From Halichondria panicea (lineage: Eukaryota > Porifera > Demospongiae > Suberitida > Halichondriidae): DNA of 64,000 bases. The position numbers and the translations under genes were made by a program. Below, piece after piece: positions 24,401 to 34,927 of this stretch. Location of the stretch: the NCBI RefSeq assembly GCF_963675165.1, contig NC_087392.1, forward strand, positions 3,053,001 through 3,117,000. Reading direction: 5' to 3'. Numbering within the stretch: position 1 is the first letter of the stretch; every line of letters starts with the position of its first letter. The notes beneath the pieces were generated by a model. It ran no database searches, was not told the origin of the DNA, and saw nothing but the letters and a program-made list of their open reading frames with translations.

Positions 24401-27400
24401 TGACATATTGCACATGTTTATATCCTTCAAAGCTAAGCAGGCACTGCAAGTGTTCATATCTATTGGAAATCAGGTTGACGCCAAGCTCGCCAGGTATGCC
24501 GTCTGTCGCTCAATGTGAATACCTACTAAGTGGTTTTTATGTAGTTGTCTTCAACCCATCCTCACCAAACTTGCCTCAAGTGGTCATGTCCAATTGGCCA
24601 AACTCGCTGTCAAATGTATCCACTGTGTTTTCCAAGAACCTCGTCCAATCTTTGATAAACTGTGCACTGTGAGTTATCTGTCGAAGGCGATGTATACTTT
24701 AGTTTATAACCGGAAATGGATTTTAAAGATCCGCACAATGAAATGTATTTCACTTCCAGACTCTGGTGGGGCATGTAGACTACGAGGATCCCCATTTTCA
24801 CACTGTCCTTGTTAGCCTGAGTCAACTGGCAAAGCTGCAGCCAGAGGTGTTCTCTCCTTTTCACAAGACCATTGTCAGGGACAACCTCGTCAAAAATCTC
24901 TTCGTTGTTGATAGGGCAAGTCATTGTGTCAGCAACGAAACTTGCACATGCATGTATACAATGTACATGTATATTATACATGTACGCTTACTGTTTAGCT
25001 AACCCACGAAAACAGCGAAAATTACACGTTGTACGGTATTTAATTGGCATTCCAAAATGTCTGACAAGCATTGTTATGCTTTTAACATGTACTTTTGAAG
25101 TGCTGTGCATGTGCGTGCAATTCTTTATGTACACGCTGAGTGCTCCTGCTGATACTCCCATCGAAGTCACAATGGATGTGTGTCTCTTCGTCCTTGGTAG
25201 TTGTTTGAGGGCATCTATTCCCTTCCAGGATGATACTGTGTATGAGTTTGATGTGAACTGTGACTCTGAGTGGTGCGAGGATGACCATGTGTCGTATGAG
25301 GCAAAGGCCAAGGTCCGTTTCATCCACCCTTGATATCCGCACAGTACACATTATACACAGTGTACATGTACGTATATAATAATAAATACTTGCATGCTCT
25401 ATTAATAGTATAAATAGGGAAGGCCCAAAGTGTATTATTTTTGATCAGGGTCATAAACTTGTTTCTGGATGCAGGTGTTTGCTGCAAAGCTACTGGTGAA
25501 CTGGCTGGTGGGGGACAATACTCTAGGAGAAAAGGCTGCCCTTCCTGTCATCAGGATGTTCATTAGCATCATTTTGAACAATGGCGACTTGCTGGAGAAA
25601 GAGCATATCAGGTGCTTCCCAGTGAACTCTTGGTATATATATAGAACTTTGCAAATCATTTAAACCCGGAGTTCCTAGTTAAATATGTGTGCAGCTGGCG
25701 TTAAAATTGAGTTTCTGTGTTCACAGTCCCCCTGACATGTCTCGACTGAGACTGGCCGCTGGCTGTGGGCTGCTGAAGCTGGCCTGCTGCCCACGATACG
25801 CTGAGCTTATCACAGCCGAACATTTCCAGTCTCTTGCTTACCTAGTCCAGGTATTGGAGTTTATGTTGTCCTCAGCATTCATGATGTGTTTGATTTTGCT
25901 CAGCATCCATGAGATGTGATATAATTACTGTTTAGCTAGTGCTAGTAAAAGAGAGCCTGGTGTTCTCTTGGTACCAAAATTGTAAAATAGAGGTTCTTAC
26001 CCCACTGTGTGCTATTTCTACATGTGACCTCAAATTAAAACCATTGTCTTCTTTGTCATAAGGACTCATGTTTGGAAGTGAGGCATCTGTTTGCTGTCAA
26101 GCTCAGTAAAAAACTTTTGTCTATAAGACTACCTCCTAGCTATCTCTCCATCTTTGTGCTGGCTGGAAGTGAGCCTCAGAAAACTGAGAAAGCAACGGTA
26201 TACTTAAAATTTACTGTTCTTGTACATAACCTATATTTATTTCAGTTTCGAAAGATGGTTGTCTCCACTGTGGACAAACGAAGGAAAGCATTTAGTGAGC
26301 TCCTCAAGGCTCAAGGTACATACATATATATACACTCGTTTCAATATCAGTATGATGTGTGTGTGCTGTAATCTCTACAGAGAAACATCACGCATTTCTG
26401 CCAGAGTATGCCATCCCTCATGCCGTATACCTCATATCTCACCACAAAGATTTCCGTAGGACAAATATTGAAACGCTCGACAACTTTAAGGAGTGAGCCA
26501 CTTTTTGATTAGTTGATTAGTATGGCATGCTATGTACGTAAAGGCTTATACCATAGTGCTGGAAATAATTTATATCCGAGGATAAAATTATATGTTTTGG
26601 CCAATTTTAAGGCTCTGAAAATGCGATCAAACGCCGCAATTACAATGGGAAATTGTACAGGCCTCAAATTAATTGTGCGATACAAAAGATGACAATATGA
26701 TAGCCGCTCGCATAAATAGCATTAGTTAGTGTCATGCATTAATCTAGCACTACGGTACTACTGTGCATTACAAGTATCAAGTACAGACTGAAATTAAGCC
26801 ATTATAATTATGAATCGTTACCCTGTACCATGGTTCTTGCACTCTGCACATGACAATGTCCGTCCATATTGATGAATGTGTTGTCTTCCGTTCACTGTCC
26901 TATTCCAGCTGTCTCTGGTTCTTTCTGGAGCCAATTGTGGTGAAAGGAGACAACTACAGCTTTGTGTGGAAATTATTGGAAACGATGAAGTCCACAGTGG
27001 ATGCTCACAATCCTGATGACCCTGAAATCAACAAGAACATTTACTGCACTTGTGACCTGGCAATGGGAGTCCTCTCAAAGAGAGTAAGTTTAGTTCAACA
27101 TTGACTAAAAGACTACTGCTTAATTTGTGCAGATGATGCACATAAAGCTTGGTGACTTTTCTGGGGAAGTTCTCCTGCCAGCCAAATTGTACTCTTTAAA
27201 GAAGGGGAAGGTACATGTACTAGTCCAATGGTACGTGTTGTCACAGCAACCTTCTTCTGCTATAGATTGCCAAGTCATCAGTGAAGTACCTGCCTCCTGA
27301 CTACGACTGCACTCCCTCCAAGCTTCCAGGCATCAAGACTGAGACTGATGGCTCCACTCCTAAAAAGATCACTCCTCGGAAAAGGTTTGTTCCGTAAACA

Positions 27401-29165
27401 ATTCAGTCATATCGGTTACATCATAGATAGAGTAGAAGAGGGATTGGAAACGGAAGTGATTCACGTGATGTTTTACAATGAAGTCTACGTAGTGGCTCTG
27501 GGACCATCCGTGTATCTCCTCATAACTCCCGCAAAATCCCGGGAAACTTATTGTGTCCAAAGCATACATCTCAGAGCTACCCCCATTACTGAATCACATG
27601 CCCCCTGATAGTAGGTATCAATTGGAAACAAAGAAAATATAATCTCGATTGTCGTGAAGTAGCTAGAGGTACACAGAGCGCTTTTTCATGCTTGTGTTCC
27701 TATAGTACCTTTGATATAGCTAAGGCTTTGTAACTAAATAGTGTCCTGTGTCCCAAATGGCCTCAAGTATTAGAGAAAGTTGATGTTTAGCAGCAGAACT
27801 GCTCGTGGACTTCTTACAGAGAGCAAAACAATTCTCATGAATTATTCATGTTTAGCCCTCGTGTTAAAAAGTAAGCCTCGATTAAAACCACCGCGGAGAT
27901 ACACGGATGGTACTTCGAGGTACTTCCGTTTCCAATCCCTCTTCTACTCTATCTATGGTTACATGTACTTCATTCTTGCTTTCTAGTATGTGCATACAGT
28001 TTGTTCAATAGTGAACTAGTAATGGGTTTAAATTTCATGTTTTCTGATTCTTGCCTCTGGTCCAATTTTTACACCCTGTTATGCAGTATTGCACTACCAT
28101 AAGTCTTCTTATTTGTACATACCCAACCCCCCCTCCCATTCATTATAATGTTACACACACGCTTCCCTGAGCAGAGCCGGTCGATCCAAGTCTCCAGTAC
28201 TACCTGTTAGACGAGCTAGGAAATTGCGAGGGTTTGCCACAAGCACTCCTGCAGTGAAGCCAATCAAGCCTTTTGGTGCTAGGTTAGGCAAGAAGGCCAC
28301 ACCCGAAAAAAAGACACAGACATACTCCAACAGTGATGAGAATGGACTATCTGATGTTGAGGTGTGTTGGCCACGTATATACACCCCAATAATAGGACTG
28401 GTTCATTTAAATGTATACCCCAAATGACAATATTCATTCCTATTTTAGGAAGCTGGTGTTGAGGCAAGTTCACTATATGTCAGTCCGGTGAGGAGTAGCC
28501 CAAGGAAAGGCACTGTGCCAAGGTACACTTGTTATAATTATATCACTGCATGGGCACCTACACCATTCATGCAAGTTTTTGTGTATGAATTACTCATAAT
28601 TATTTTATGCAGAAAACAAGGTGTCATTCGAAAAGTTCTTCAACACAAAGATAAAAAGGTTGCTAATGTTGCTAATGCCCTGCAGCTTTTAAACCATGTG
28701 CATATCCAGGAAGATGATGAGATAGACCCAGTCTGTGTTGGGGAGAGTGGAGCATCCCCTCCAGCAGAGCGAAAGGCAACGCGGAGGAGTCACAGGAAAA
28801 AGACCGCACAAGAGGCGGTGGTGAGCTACGTGGAGCCTTCATCCCCAGATGAAGATGATGCAGATGTGAGTTGATTTTTATCCAGCTATGTAAACTTTTA
28901 GCAAATCTGTTTGCAGTCTGAGGTCGAAGTAAATCCATCACCTAAACGAAGAAAGGTAAACGTAATCTCATTAGATTTCATTTTGTATCAACTGGGTGTC
29001 AATGCAGACGAAAGACGTGGCTGCTAAAGAAAAGAAGGTGTGTGCTGATGAACCCAAGAATGCAGCCACGGGTGTAAGTACTTGACATGAGATGTGTATG
29101 TTTAGGGGCTTATGAACCTTTTTAATTGTGCTTAGATTAAACGCAAGACAAGACACAGAAGATGA
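15441..29165 (+). CDS. PDS5: Sister chromatid cohesion protein PDS5
   Basis: Thirty-seven exons, 1355 residues (human PDS5A about 1337): 15441-15527, 16000-16200, 16294-16380, 16500-16594, 16942-17068, 17198-17278, 18390-18530, 19426-19541, 19600-19694, 21884-21990, 22090-22128, 22185-22288, 22631-22807, 22860-22892, 22983-23089, 23230-23369, 23653-23772, 23995-24090, 24278-24368, 24433-24493, 24545-24668, 24760-24915, 25229-25312, 25475-25611, 25727-25850, 26063-26197, 26246-26315, 26381-26492, 26909-27083, 27133-27210, 27266-27384, 28175-28361, 28449-28522, 28613-28865, 28917-28955, 29008-29073, 29136-29165. PDS5 binds cohesin and, with Wapl and sororin-like factors, controls sister-chromatid cohesion in the nucleus. 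HEAT-repeat stretches match the family throughout: [68 protein letters not shown]. The tail after about residue 1150 is basic and Ser/Pro-rich (SPKRRKTKD), as in metazoan PDS5. The intron after exon 22 is GC-AG. Intron 9 (19695-21883) hosts another gene. AATAAA overlaps the stop codon region. Confidence 0.93.
16664..16902. mobile_element. TA-flanked MITE, CCATATAGCGCG type (PDS5 intron 4)
   Basis: It begins ta-ccatatagcgcgaaattt and ends in the near-complement cgcgctatacgg-ta, 239 bp including the TA at each end. The interior matches the copy at 43961-44170 (taacgtgcaaagattaaagg, gaggccattccacg). TA duplication and termini suggest a Tc1/mariner-type non-autonomous element. Confidence 0.8.
17521..18196. 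mobile_element. 676-bp element with CAGGGCTGCAT termini (PDS5 intron 6)
   Basis: The left end cagggctgcat and right end atgcagccctg are exact complements. Further imperfect complementarity follows (ggtagagg next to both ends). The flanks both carry ccagt (17516-17520 and 18197-18201), a likely 5-bp target duplication. No transposase frame is seen. The CAGGG start is reminiscent of hAT elements, but the direct repeat is shorter than their usual 8 bp. Confidence 0.65.
18740..19010. repeat. Two-unit tandem duplication in PDS5 intron 7
   Basis: Two units of about 140 bp are diverged copies. Each has a cctggat block, a gcgtttacagcatgg-like block, a cacacaacaagtta block and an aagcgagcaaaagct-like block. 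A related piece (ctgctcacctggatgc) recurs at about 21770, on the other side of the nested receptor gene. Confidence 0.6.
20215..21360 (+). CDS. Orphan seven-transmembrane receptor, intronless, nested in PDS5 intron 9
   Basis: A single open frame of 381 residues starts at the first ATG (20215, [10 protein letters not shown]). A short Asn-bearing N-terminus is followed by seven hydrophobic segments at about residues 24-45, 60-80, 92-118, 140-163, 190-215, 235-258 and 265-292. A Cys at the top of helix 3 and a Cys (TFCWIV) in the second outer loop could form the usual GPCR disulfide. The tail is polar and Ser/Thr-rich with a basic KSKKNN stretch after helix 7. I see no DRY or NPxxY motif, so it is not a standard rhodopsin-class receptor; it may belong to one of the sponge-expanded or Dictyostelium-like receptor groups. 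It lies on the same strand as its host between PDS5 exons 9 and 10. Ligand and coupling are unknown. The lack of introns in an intron-rich neighbourhood suggests retroposition or a family that is naturally intronless. Confidence 0.8.
   Translation: MESSQYLLECTNLSVPMLQTLNLIRGTSGLLCMLTAILVFAILLRLYCITPKLQRSVMKRMVLVLTAFTIPLQVLFVLQFEHYFQYTGQTQVCAMIGFLSQWLSSIEYNYALGITIYLMYVVCRVLSKQVVMVSSYLKNISEALFYVVVLFFPLLYMWVPFANSGYGLDMTFCWIVSSNKNCSDLGELNRNMFFGISVTEGVISIGCIFIVSLMYCMVCGYKKLANKKILSLLRRTLFLMCLLITRLAIAVLGTLIKTPLQTQMFIRWMYFAAFIPIAYMIVPLGFLVYACAIGKSKKNNMCSNFCKKQDQFIMPVEQLSAVTNNQSKKEYVRSYTYWSVPYTNGFNSISEHEELERLAELQPFRSSSDTGYSSQQCSNQS
21446..21672. mobile_element. TA-flanked MITE, CCGTATAGCGGG type (PDS5 intron 9)
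   Basis: It starts ta-ccgtatagcggga and ends gatatacgg-ta, 227 bp. Its interior shares phrases with the copy at 59029-59184 (gtgtgggagttta, aaccaatccac-like block, ttttaattttcgc). It lies about 90 bp after the nested receptor's stop. Confidence 0.75.
23498..23553. mobile_element. 56-bp hairpin element with 9-bp target duplication
   Basis: The termini are tagcctcg at the left and ggaggcta at the right, with cccaggccgcacttcccgct folding on gggaagtggccgg. The flanks are perfect 9-bp direct repeats, actcgcagt at 23489-23497 and 23554-23562. It lies in the PDS5 intron between exons 16 and 17. Confidence 0.85.
27422..27957. mobile_element. 536-bp element with 36-bp perfect TIRs and 7-bp TSD
   Basis: Left TIR 27422-27457 begins catagatagagtagaagagg; right TIR 27922-27957 is its exact complement over 36 bases. 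Direct repeats gttacat flank both sides (27415-27421, 27958-27964). The interior has no transposase frame, so the element is non-autonomous. It lies in the PDS5 intron between exons 31 and 32, 38 bp after the donor. A 7-bp duplication is seen in P-like and a few other DNA transposon groups; superfamily is not settled. Confidence 0.93.
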
Positions 29166-29877
29166 ATAAACAAATTATTACTATACCCTATCCACTTCTT
29201 CATGATATTTAGTTATAGCAGTCACTCCAATATTATAATTATTATTAGTCCTCTATGATGCCTTTTTAAGATCAACGTGTACAGAACTCATCACCCTCAC
29301 TTCCTCCTCAAGAGCCTGCATAGATCTATGTGGCAGGTTCTAAACTTTCCTTAACTCAGACTACATATCACCAGTATTCACACGTCACCCTTTGACATTC
29401 TCATGTTAAACGATTTTACTGTCATTGATATATTTTATACTGCTGCTGTTAATTAAGTATGTGTAGGCCAAGAGTAATACCTTAAGGTGACATATTTTCG
29501 TGTGTATTGATTTCTGCTATTTCTGCAAATGAGAGTAAAATCGCAAAAATTAATACTCGCAAATAATTGACCGCCCTCTTGTTTACAGATTGACATTTCG
29601 CAAAAAAATTACACCAGCAAAATGTAAAAATGCAAACAAATCTACCTGTGAAAATAATATTATGTCACATACAAAATATGTAGTAAGTAAAGTCAAGAGT
29701 TCCTAATGAACTCTTGGTAAAGTAGATAAGGGAGTATCATACACAGAATGGGGTCAACATGCAGAATGTCGGCCACACCCATAATTATGGCACGGTCTAG
29801 CCTCGAATCATCGGCCTGGTCTCGAGGCTAAACCTTACCAAGATAGTTGTGTCTCTAGCTAGTGACAGTGAGTGGAC
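29166..29877. other. Intergenic spacer between PDS5 and DHDH
   Basis: No gene is seen. A 33-bp hairpin with tagcctcg/cgaggcta termini at 29798-29830 belongs to the small hairpin family described at 23498, 42491 and 55970, but here I find no flanking direct repeat. Confidence 0.5.
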
Positions 29878-32800
29878 ATGGCTATACGTTGGGGGATATG
29901 TTCAGCAGGGAAGATTTCCCATGACTTCGTTGTTGGTCTTAAGTCTTTACCAGATTCTGAGCATCAGGTAGTGGCTGTGGCTGCAAGCAGATCACTGGAG
30001 CCAGCTACCAAGTTTGCAGAGACACATTCCATCCCCAGAGCCTATGGATCCTACCAGGAACTGTCCAGAGATTTAGAGGTGTGTTGAGCCCAATATAAAA
30101 TAATCTAGTGATTCTAGTGCACTGCATGCAAGCACTGTACCCATACCCAAGACCTTTAATAAAGGTCATGCGTGCGTACAGGCATGCATATAAAATAATA
30201 TCTAACTACCGAAAGCAATGGTAAGGATCGCAAATATTGAGCCCCACCGTCTAGATGAAGCATGTGAAGACTATACCAGCCCAGCACAATCTTGTTTGCG
30301 AATTTTTTGTGGTTTCAGTGCGTATGCATGCTCTTCCAACTCCCTACTCTCCCTCAATTTTTCACAAAATGTTTTTATGCCTCGAGGCGTAGCCGCACGA
30401 GGGATACGGTAAAGCTGACTGTGTGTGTGTCTGTCTGTCTGTGTGTGTGTGTATTCCAGCTATAACTGCTCAACGGTTACAATGCGACGAAAACTAACAG
30501 CTTCTATAGGCTTCTAGCCACGTTCTCTTGGATTTTGATTCGTGGATTAGCAAACTAAAGCTTCTTTCTCGAGTTATGGCTAGTTTGACTCACATTGAAG
30601 GCTGTTGCAGTCTCTTCAGAATCTTTCATAGCATCATCTGTTCGCACAAACTTTCTATTCAACTTATGAGTTAGCCTTGCACTTAAGCGCTAGCTTTTTG
30701 TTGGCTACAAGAGTTAGAAAGAGCTGCTAAAGAAGCTAGCTATTTTAGTAGCCATTATTGATTGAACTTGCAGACACACCCCTATTCCTGGATGTAGATC
30801 TAATGCGCATGCGCGCTCAATACCACGTGTAAGAGAATCCATTTTGCAGAATCAGAATCAATTTTCTGAGGTCCAGGTAAGCCACAAACCAACCTTTTCT
30901 ACATTATTTTCAATTTGTATTATTGTTATACTATGTTTAATGTTCATTCAATTGCTAACACCTATTTTGTCAATTTGAAATCATAATTATTAACCGGCCT
31001 TTCTATAACACTCTAATACTTTTAAGCGAAAGCAAAAACATGGCGAGAGGCATTAGCACAGCGCCAGCTTGAACACTAGTTTGCACAGTTTTTTGGTAAA
31101 ATTGTTTTATAAGGGATGATACAGTATAGCAAGTTGTAGCATAACAATTATATAGAGTTTTATAAATTAAAGTCTGAGGGTCCGGGTCCCTTACCCTTTC
31201 CTTTCTAGCATGCTGAAACGAAAGTCACAAACAGCTACCGTCAGGAGTAAATACCGTATATCTTCTAATTTATCGGACACTTTTCTGGGCAATTTTCGTT
31301 GTTCTAATACAGCGGACATTCGGGTGCTTTAATTTTACGTTTTGTTCTAAATATATATCTGGACAATACCTTGAAAAGTTGAGATACATTCCAAGCAACG
31401 TAGCTTTATAGCCAGCAAGAGTGCTGCAAGTTAGTAGCTTTGAGTAATTTTAGGTAGCTAGTGCAACTATTCAGTCGCACACTGTTCTATTAAACTTAGC
31501 TAGCTTGCATGCAGCTGCATGCTTATTCTAATTATTCTGGACACTTTGCATGCTCTATAAAGATCTGTTCCAATTATGCCTGGACAATTTCCAAAATAGT
31601 TATTTTTGCTGTCCGATACATATACGGTAACACAGTACGGTATTAAGTTGGAAACATTAAATCAGTGTGCACATGGTCATCTACATCTGTACAACAACAT
31701 GCATGGCAACTATACATGCATGGGAAAGCATGTCTTAGCCTCTATTGAATTCTTTCAGGCTGTGTACTTACAATAAGGGATGCAGGGTAAAAATGAAGGT
31801 GTACCCCAGACAGAGACCTTACACCTTATAGGTGGACGTTGTGTATGTTGGCAACCTCCATGGCCAGCACAAAACTGCTGTATTGATGATGATTGCCTCT
31901 GGGAAGCATGTGCTCTGTGAGAAGCCCATGACTATGTATGCAAAAGACACAGCGGAGCTGATAGCAGCAGCAAGAGAAAAGAACGTGTTTTTGATGGAGG
32001 TGTGTGTGTCTATCTAACTCTTTTGTTGTAGTTAGCTTTTGTATGAATCTGACCTTTACATGTATGTAGCATATACAGTATGCTACACAGTGGGCCACTA
32101 TCGTGTGAGGTGAATAATTATAACCTCATTGTGTAGCTGCAGCACTGCAGCAGAGCTTACTACTATAATTATTTCGTTGTTATAGGCTGTGTGGACACGA
32201 TTTTTCCCGGCTATAGTGGAGCTACGCAAAAGGATAGCTGCCGGTGAAGTTGGGGATGTTAAGTTCGTCAATGCCCATTTTGGTTTTCGCGTACCAAAGC
32301 GATCAGACAGGCTAACAGAGCCAGGTCTTGGAGGTGGGTCGTTGCTGGATGTTGGTGTCTACCCTATTCAGTTTGCGACTATGGTGTTTGGAGAGAGGCC
32401 TGAAAGCATCCATACTACTGGCTGGTTGATGGATACTGGGGTGGACGAGACAGCCTTTCTTACACTCAAGTGAGGACATAATTATAATAATTATTGTTAT
32501 GTGAATATTGATTGCACAAACAATTTTTCAATATTTAGTGGTAGCTCTCTGGCTGTCTAACAATTATTTGCTAATTATGGTTGTATGCAAGACTACGTTG
32601 TTATAATAATTATAGATACTCTGGAGAGAGAGTGGCACATTTGGCGTGTTCCACCAATCTTCGATTGAAGAATGAGGCTGTAGTGGTGGGGACAAAGGGG
32701 ATCCTCAAACTTCCATCCCCTTTCTGGTGCCCTACCAAACTAGAGACAACCTCTGTGAGTTAATTGGTTCCTTTGATGTTTGGACAAGCGATAATTAGTC

Positions 32801-33445
32801 TGGCCTGTATATACCAAGTGTATCAGAATTCTTACATCACGTGTCGAGGTAACAAGCGGGTAATTGAAGTCATACAGTCCCTTCTGTGTTATATTATTTT
32901 ATTACACTGTCACGTTGCCTAGAGACATGGGTCGTCGTGCATGAGAATCCGCGTGTTGTATGCAATAATATACAAGCAAACTCGCCCTCGAACTTGTGCC
33001 TTTCATACACCATTCAGTCTCATGCTACATCCCTAAATTTGCATGGGCGTGCTAGTTAACACTGTTACATTGAGCGGAGTTTTCATAACCTAGGCTCTCT
33101 ACTGTCTACACAAGTAAGCTTTGTCATTCCATTAATTGGCATTCTTGCAGTCTCCCCAAAACCCCAATTTCGCAAATGTTCATTTCACACAGGTTTTGCC
33201 AATTTAGAATTGCTGTGTTTATGATTACTGAATTTCATGCGCAGGAGGTTCTTGATTTCCCACTACCTGAACCCTACCTCCCCACAAACTTTCAAAACAG
33301 TGTGGGCTTGCGCTATGAGGCAAGTGCTGTGAGGGAGTGCATACTGGCCGGCAAAACGGAAAGTGAGGTTGCCCCATTGGATCAAACGCAGATTGTTGCA
33401 GACATTGTGGAGTCGGGTCTACAAACGCTAGGCGTTAAGTACTAA
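29878..33445 (+). CDS. DHDH: Dimeric dihydrodiol dehydrogenase (Gfo/Idh/MocA family oxidoreductase)
   Basis: Five exons: 29878-30078, 31832-31999, 32186-32469, 32616-32754, 33245-33445; 330 residues (human DHDH 334). The enzyme oxidises trans-dihydrodiols of aromatic hydrocarbons and some sugars using NADP in the cytosol. The N-terminal Rossmann fold shows [11 protein letters not shown] (glycine motif) and [19 protein letters not shown] contains the EKP motif with the conserved lysine of the family. [26 protein letters not shown] and the C-terminal [17 protein letters not shown] also match. The start is the ATG at 29878, with a GTG two codons upstream that is unlikely to be used. Intron 1 (1.75 kb) carries a family A repeat and a TA-flanked MITE. 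The next gene, AP5B1, runs towards it from the other side. Confidence 0.93.
30377..31080. repeat. Dispersed repeat family A, copy in DHDH intron 1
   Basis: It matches 47078-47930 closely in the same orientation. Shared blocks include cctcgaggcgta, gccgcacgagggat, ggtaaagctgactgtgtgtg, gcgacgaaaactaacagc, ctttctcgagttatggctag and atggcgagaggcattagcac. It is the reverse orientation of the copies at 12125 and 61150. A CT/GT-rich tract follows the first block. Confidence 0.85.
31252..31629. mobile_element. TA-flanked MITE, CCGTATAT type (DHDH intron 1)
   Basis: It begins ta-ccgtatatcttctaatt and ends tccgatacatatacgg-ta, 378 bp with imperfect inverted ends (atcggaca near each end). No open frame is seen. 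Confidence 0.65.
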
Positions 33446-33898
33446 ATATCGTTGCTATAAACCTTAATTTTGTGAACGATTTTGAACTATAAATTATATA
33501 ATAGTACTGTTAATGACGTGCGTTGTGATGGATTGACATACGACTCTCTCTCACTCGTTTTTACCATGCTTTGTGGTGATTTACCTGGCCAATCAATTCT
33601 AGCAACTTTTACATTGCAAATGTTATTATAACGACGGGTCTCCATAGTTTATAATTGTCGCTTTCATTGTTCAGTACACTTGTAACCTTTCTATGAACAG
33701 TACACAGAGTGTATAGCACATTCACTGGTGGTGTACACTGGCAATAATTATGAGTCCTCTTAATAAAAATATAATTGACCAAAAATTGCTGCATTTGTGC
33801 AGACATCATGCTTTATTTATTTGGTGTGCACAGTGAAGCTACTCCTTAATTAATTGGAAATTATAACTAGATCTACCCAAATGGCCTTATTTCTACAG

Positions 33899-34012
33899 AT
33901 TTGTCAAGCTGTCTGTGAAGTACCTTACCCACACTGTATAGCTGCAAGATACCAGGCATAAAGCCTGAGACGCGCTGCTCCACTCCCAGAGAGAACACTC
34001 CTATAGGAAGAG
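33899..34012 (+). pseudogene. Degraded duplicate of PDS5 exon 31
   Basis: The stretch aligns end-to-end with PDS5 exon 31 (27266-27384). Shared blocks include gtgaagtacct, ccaggcat, gctccactcc and cactcct, and the segment is preceded by a cag acceptor-like base string (ttctacag) just as the parent exon is preceded by tatag. An in-frame stop and several indels break it. Because the intron edge is kept, this looks like a DNA-level duplication rather than a retrocopy. Confidence 0.6.
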
Positions 34013-34927
34013 AGTAATAATTATGTCTGTCTTGGTTACATGTAACATTATTTTACTGGTAATCATTTCGTTTCTAGTCCTTTGTATAATTATATGCATG
34101 GGTGTTAAGTACAAGTTGCCCAATGCTAGACTAGAGCGGTTTGTAAGTATTCATGTTTTGGCTTATGCACCAGCAAGTATGTGCTTGTAACACGAATTTC
34201 AACCAGATCCAGAGGTATATTTTATATTTATAAATTCTTTTTTACTGTTTAGTATATAGTCAATGCACTAATAGATCTACTGCAGATAGACATTGTAATC
34301 AGTGTCCTGCATCGATCCATGGTGGGTTATAAATTAATTCGAGTTGATCTATATAACATAATCATGTAATTATACACAAGTCATGTATGCATGTATAGGT
34401 AGGTGTCAATATCATTTATTTATTTATAATATTATACATGCATGTATATATTATAGCTATAGATTTTGAATTCTACAGCCCTTGATTGTACGTTACATAT
34501 AATTATATAATGTGTATTATGCATGCAGCTACAAAACCTTCTGAGTATATTTATTATGACTGTGTAAAACGTGTATTATGCAGCTCTGATCGTGAGGAAT
34601 AAAGTGTTTCATAACGAAAATTATTATTTAGCTGCACAACAAAACACAAAAGTATTCATCAGTTTGAAACCAGTTGCTGTAGAAATCTATGAGCTAGAGG
34701 GAGAACATCCCAACTGTCCGTTGCTATGAACACGCTTGACATGTCTTCATGCAATTGAAACTGTAGCAGTAGATAGAAGGATGGAGGGAGGAAAATCATC
34801 ACCTTGTGCACATGACTATCTGCAGATGTGAAACGTGCTGTTAAAGGTCACATACAGACTCTTATGCATGCTTGGTATAAATCTGTTCCACATGTAGTTT
34901 CACTCTGTTATTTTGAGCTTATGAAGC
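34013..34927. other. AT-rich intergenic spacer
   Basis: This is the region between the PDS5 exon fragment and the 3' end of AP5B1. It is rich in ataattat and atgcatgta words and I see no gene or clear mobile element in it. Confidence 0.5.

Noticed and set aside
24872-25333. A 153-codon plus-strand open frame
   Set aside because: It runs across a PDS5 exon, an intron and the next exon. The true exons are 24760-24915 and 25229-25312 in a consistent frame.
29872-29877. GTG two codons upstream of the DHDH ATG as the start
   Set aside because: Animal genes start at ATG; the ATG at 29878 gives the expected N-terminus of the family.
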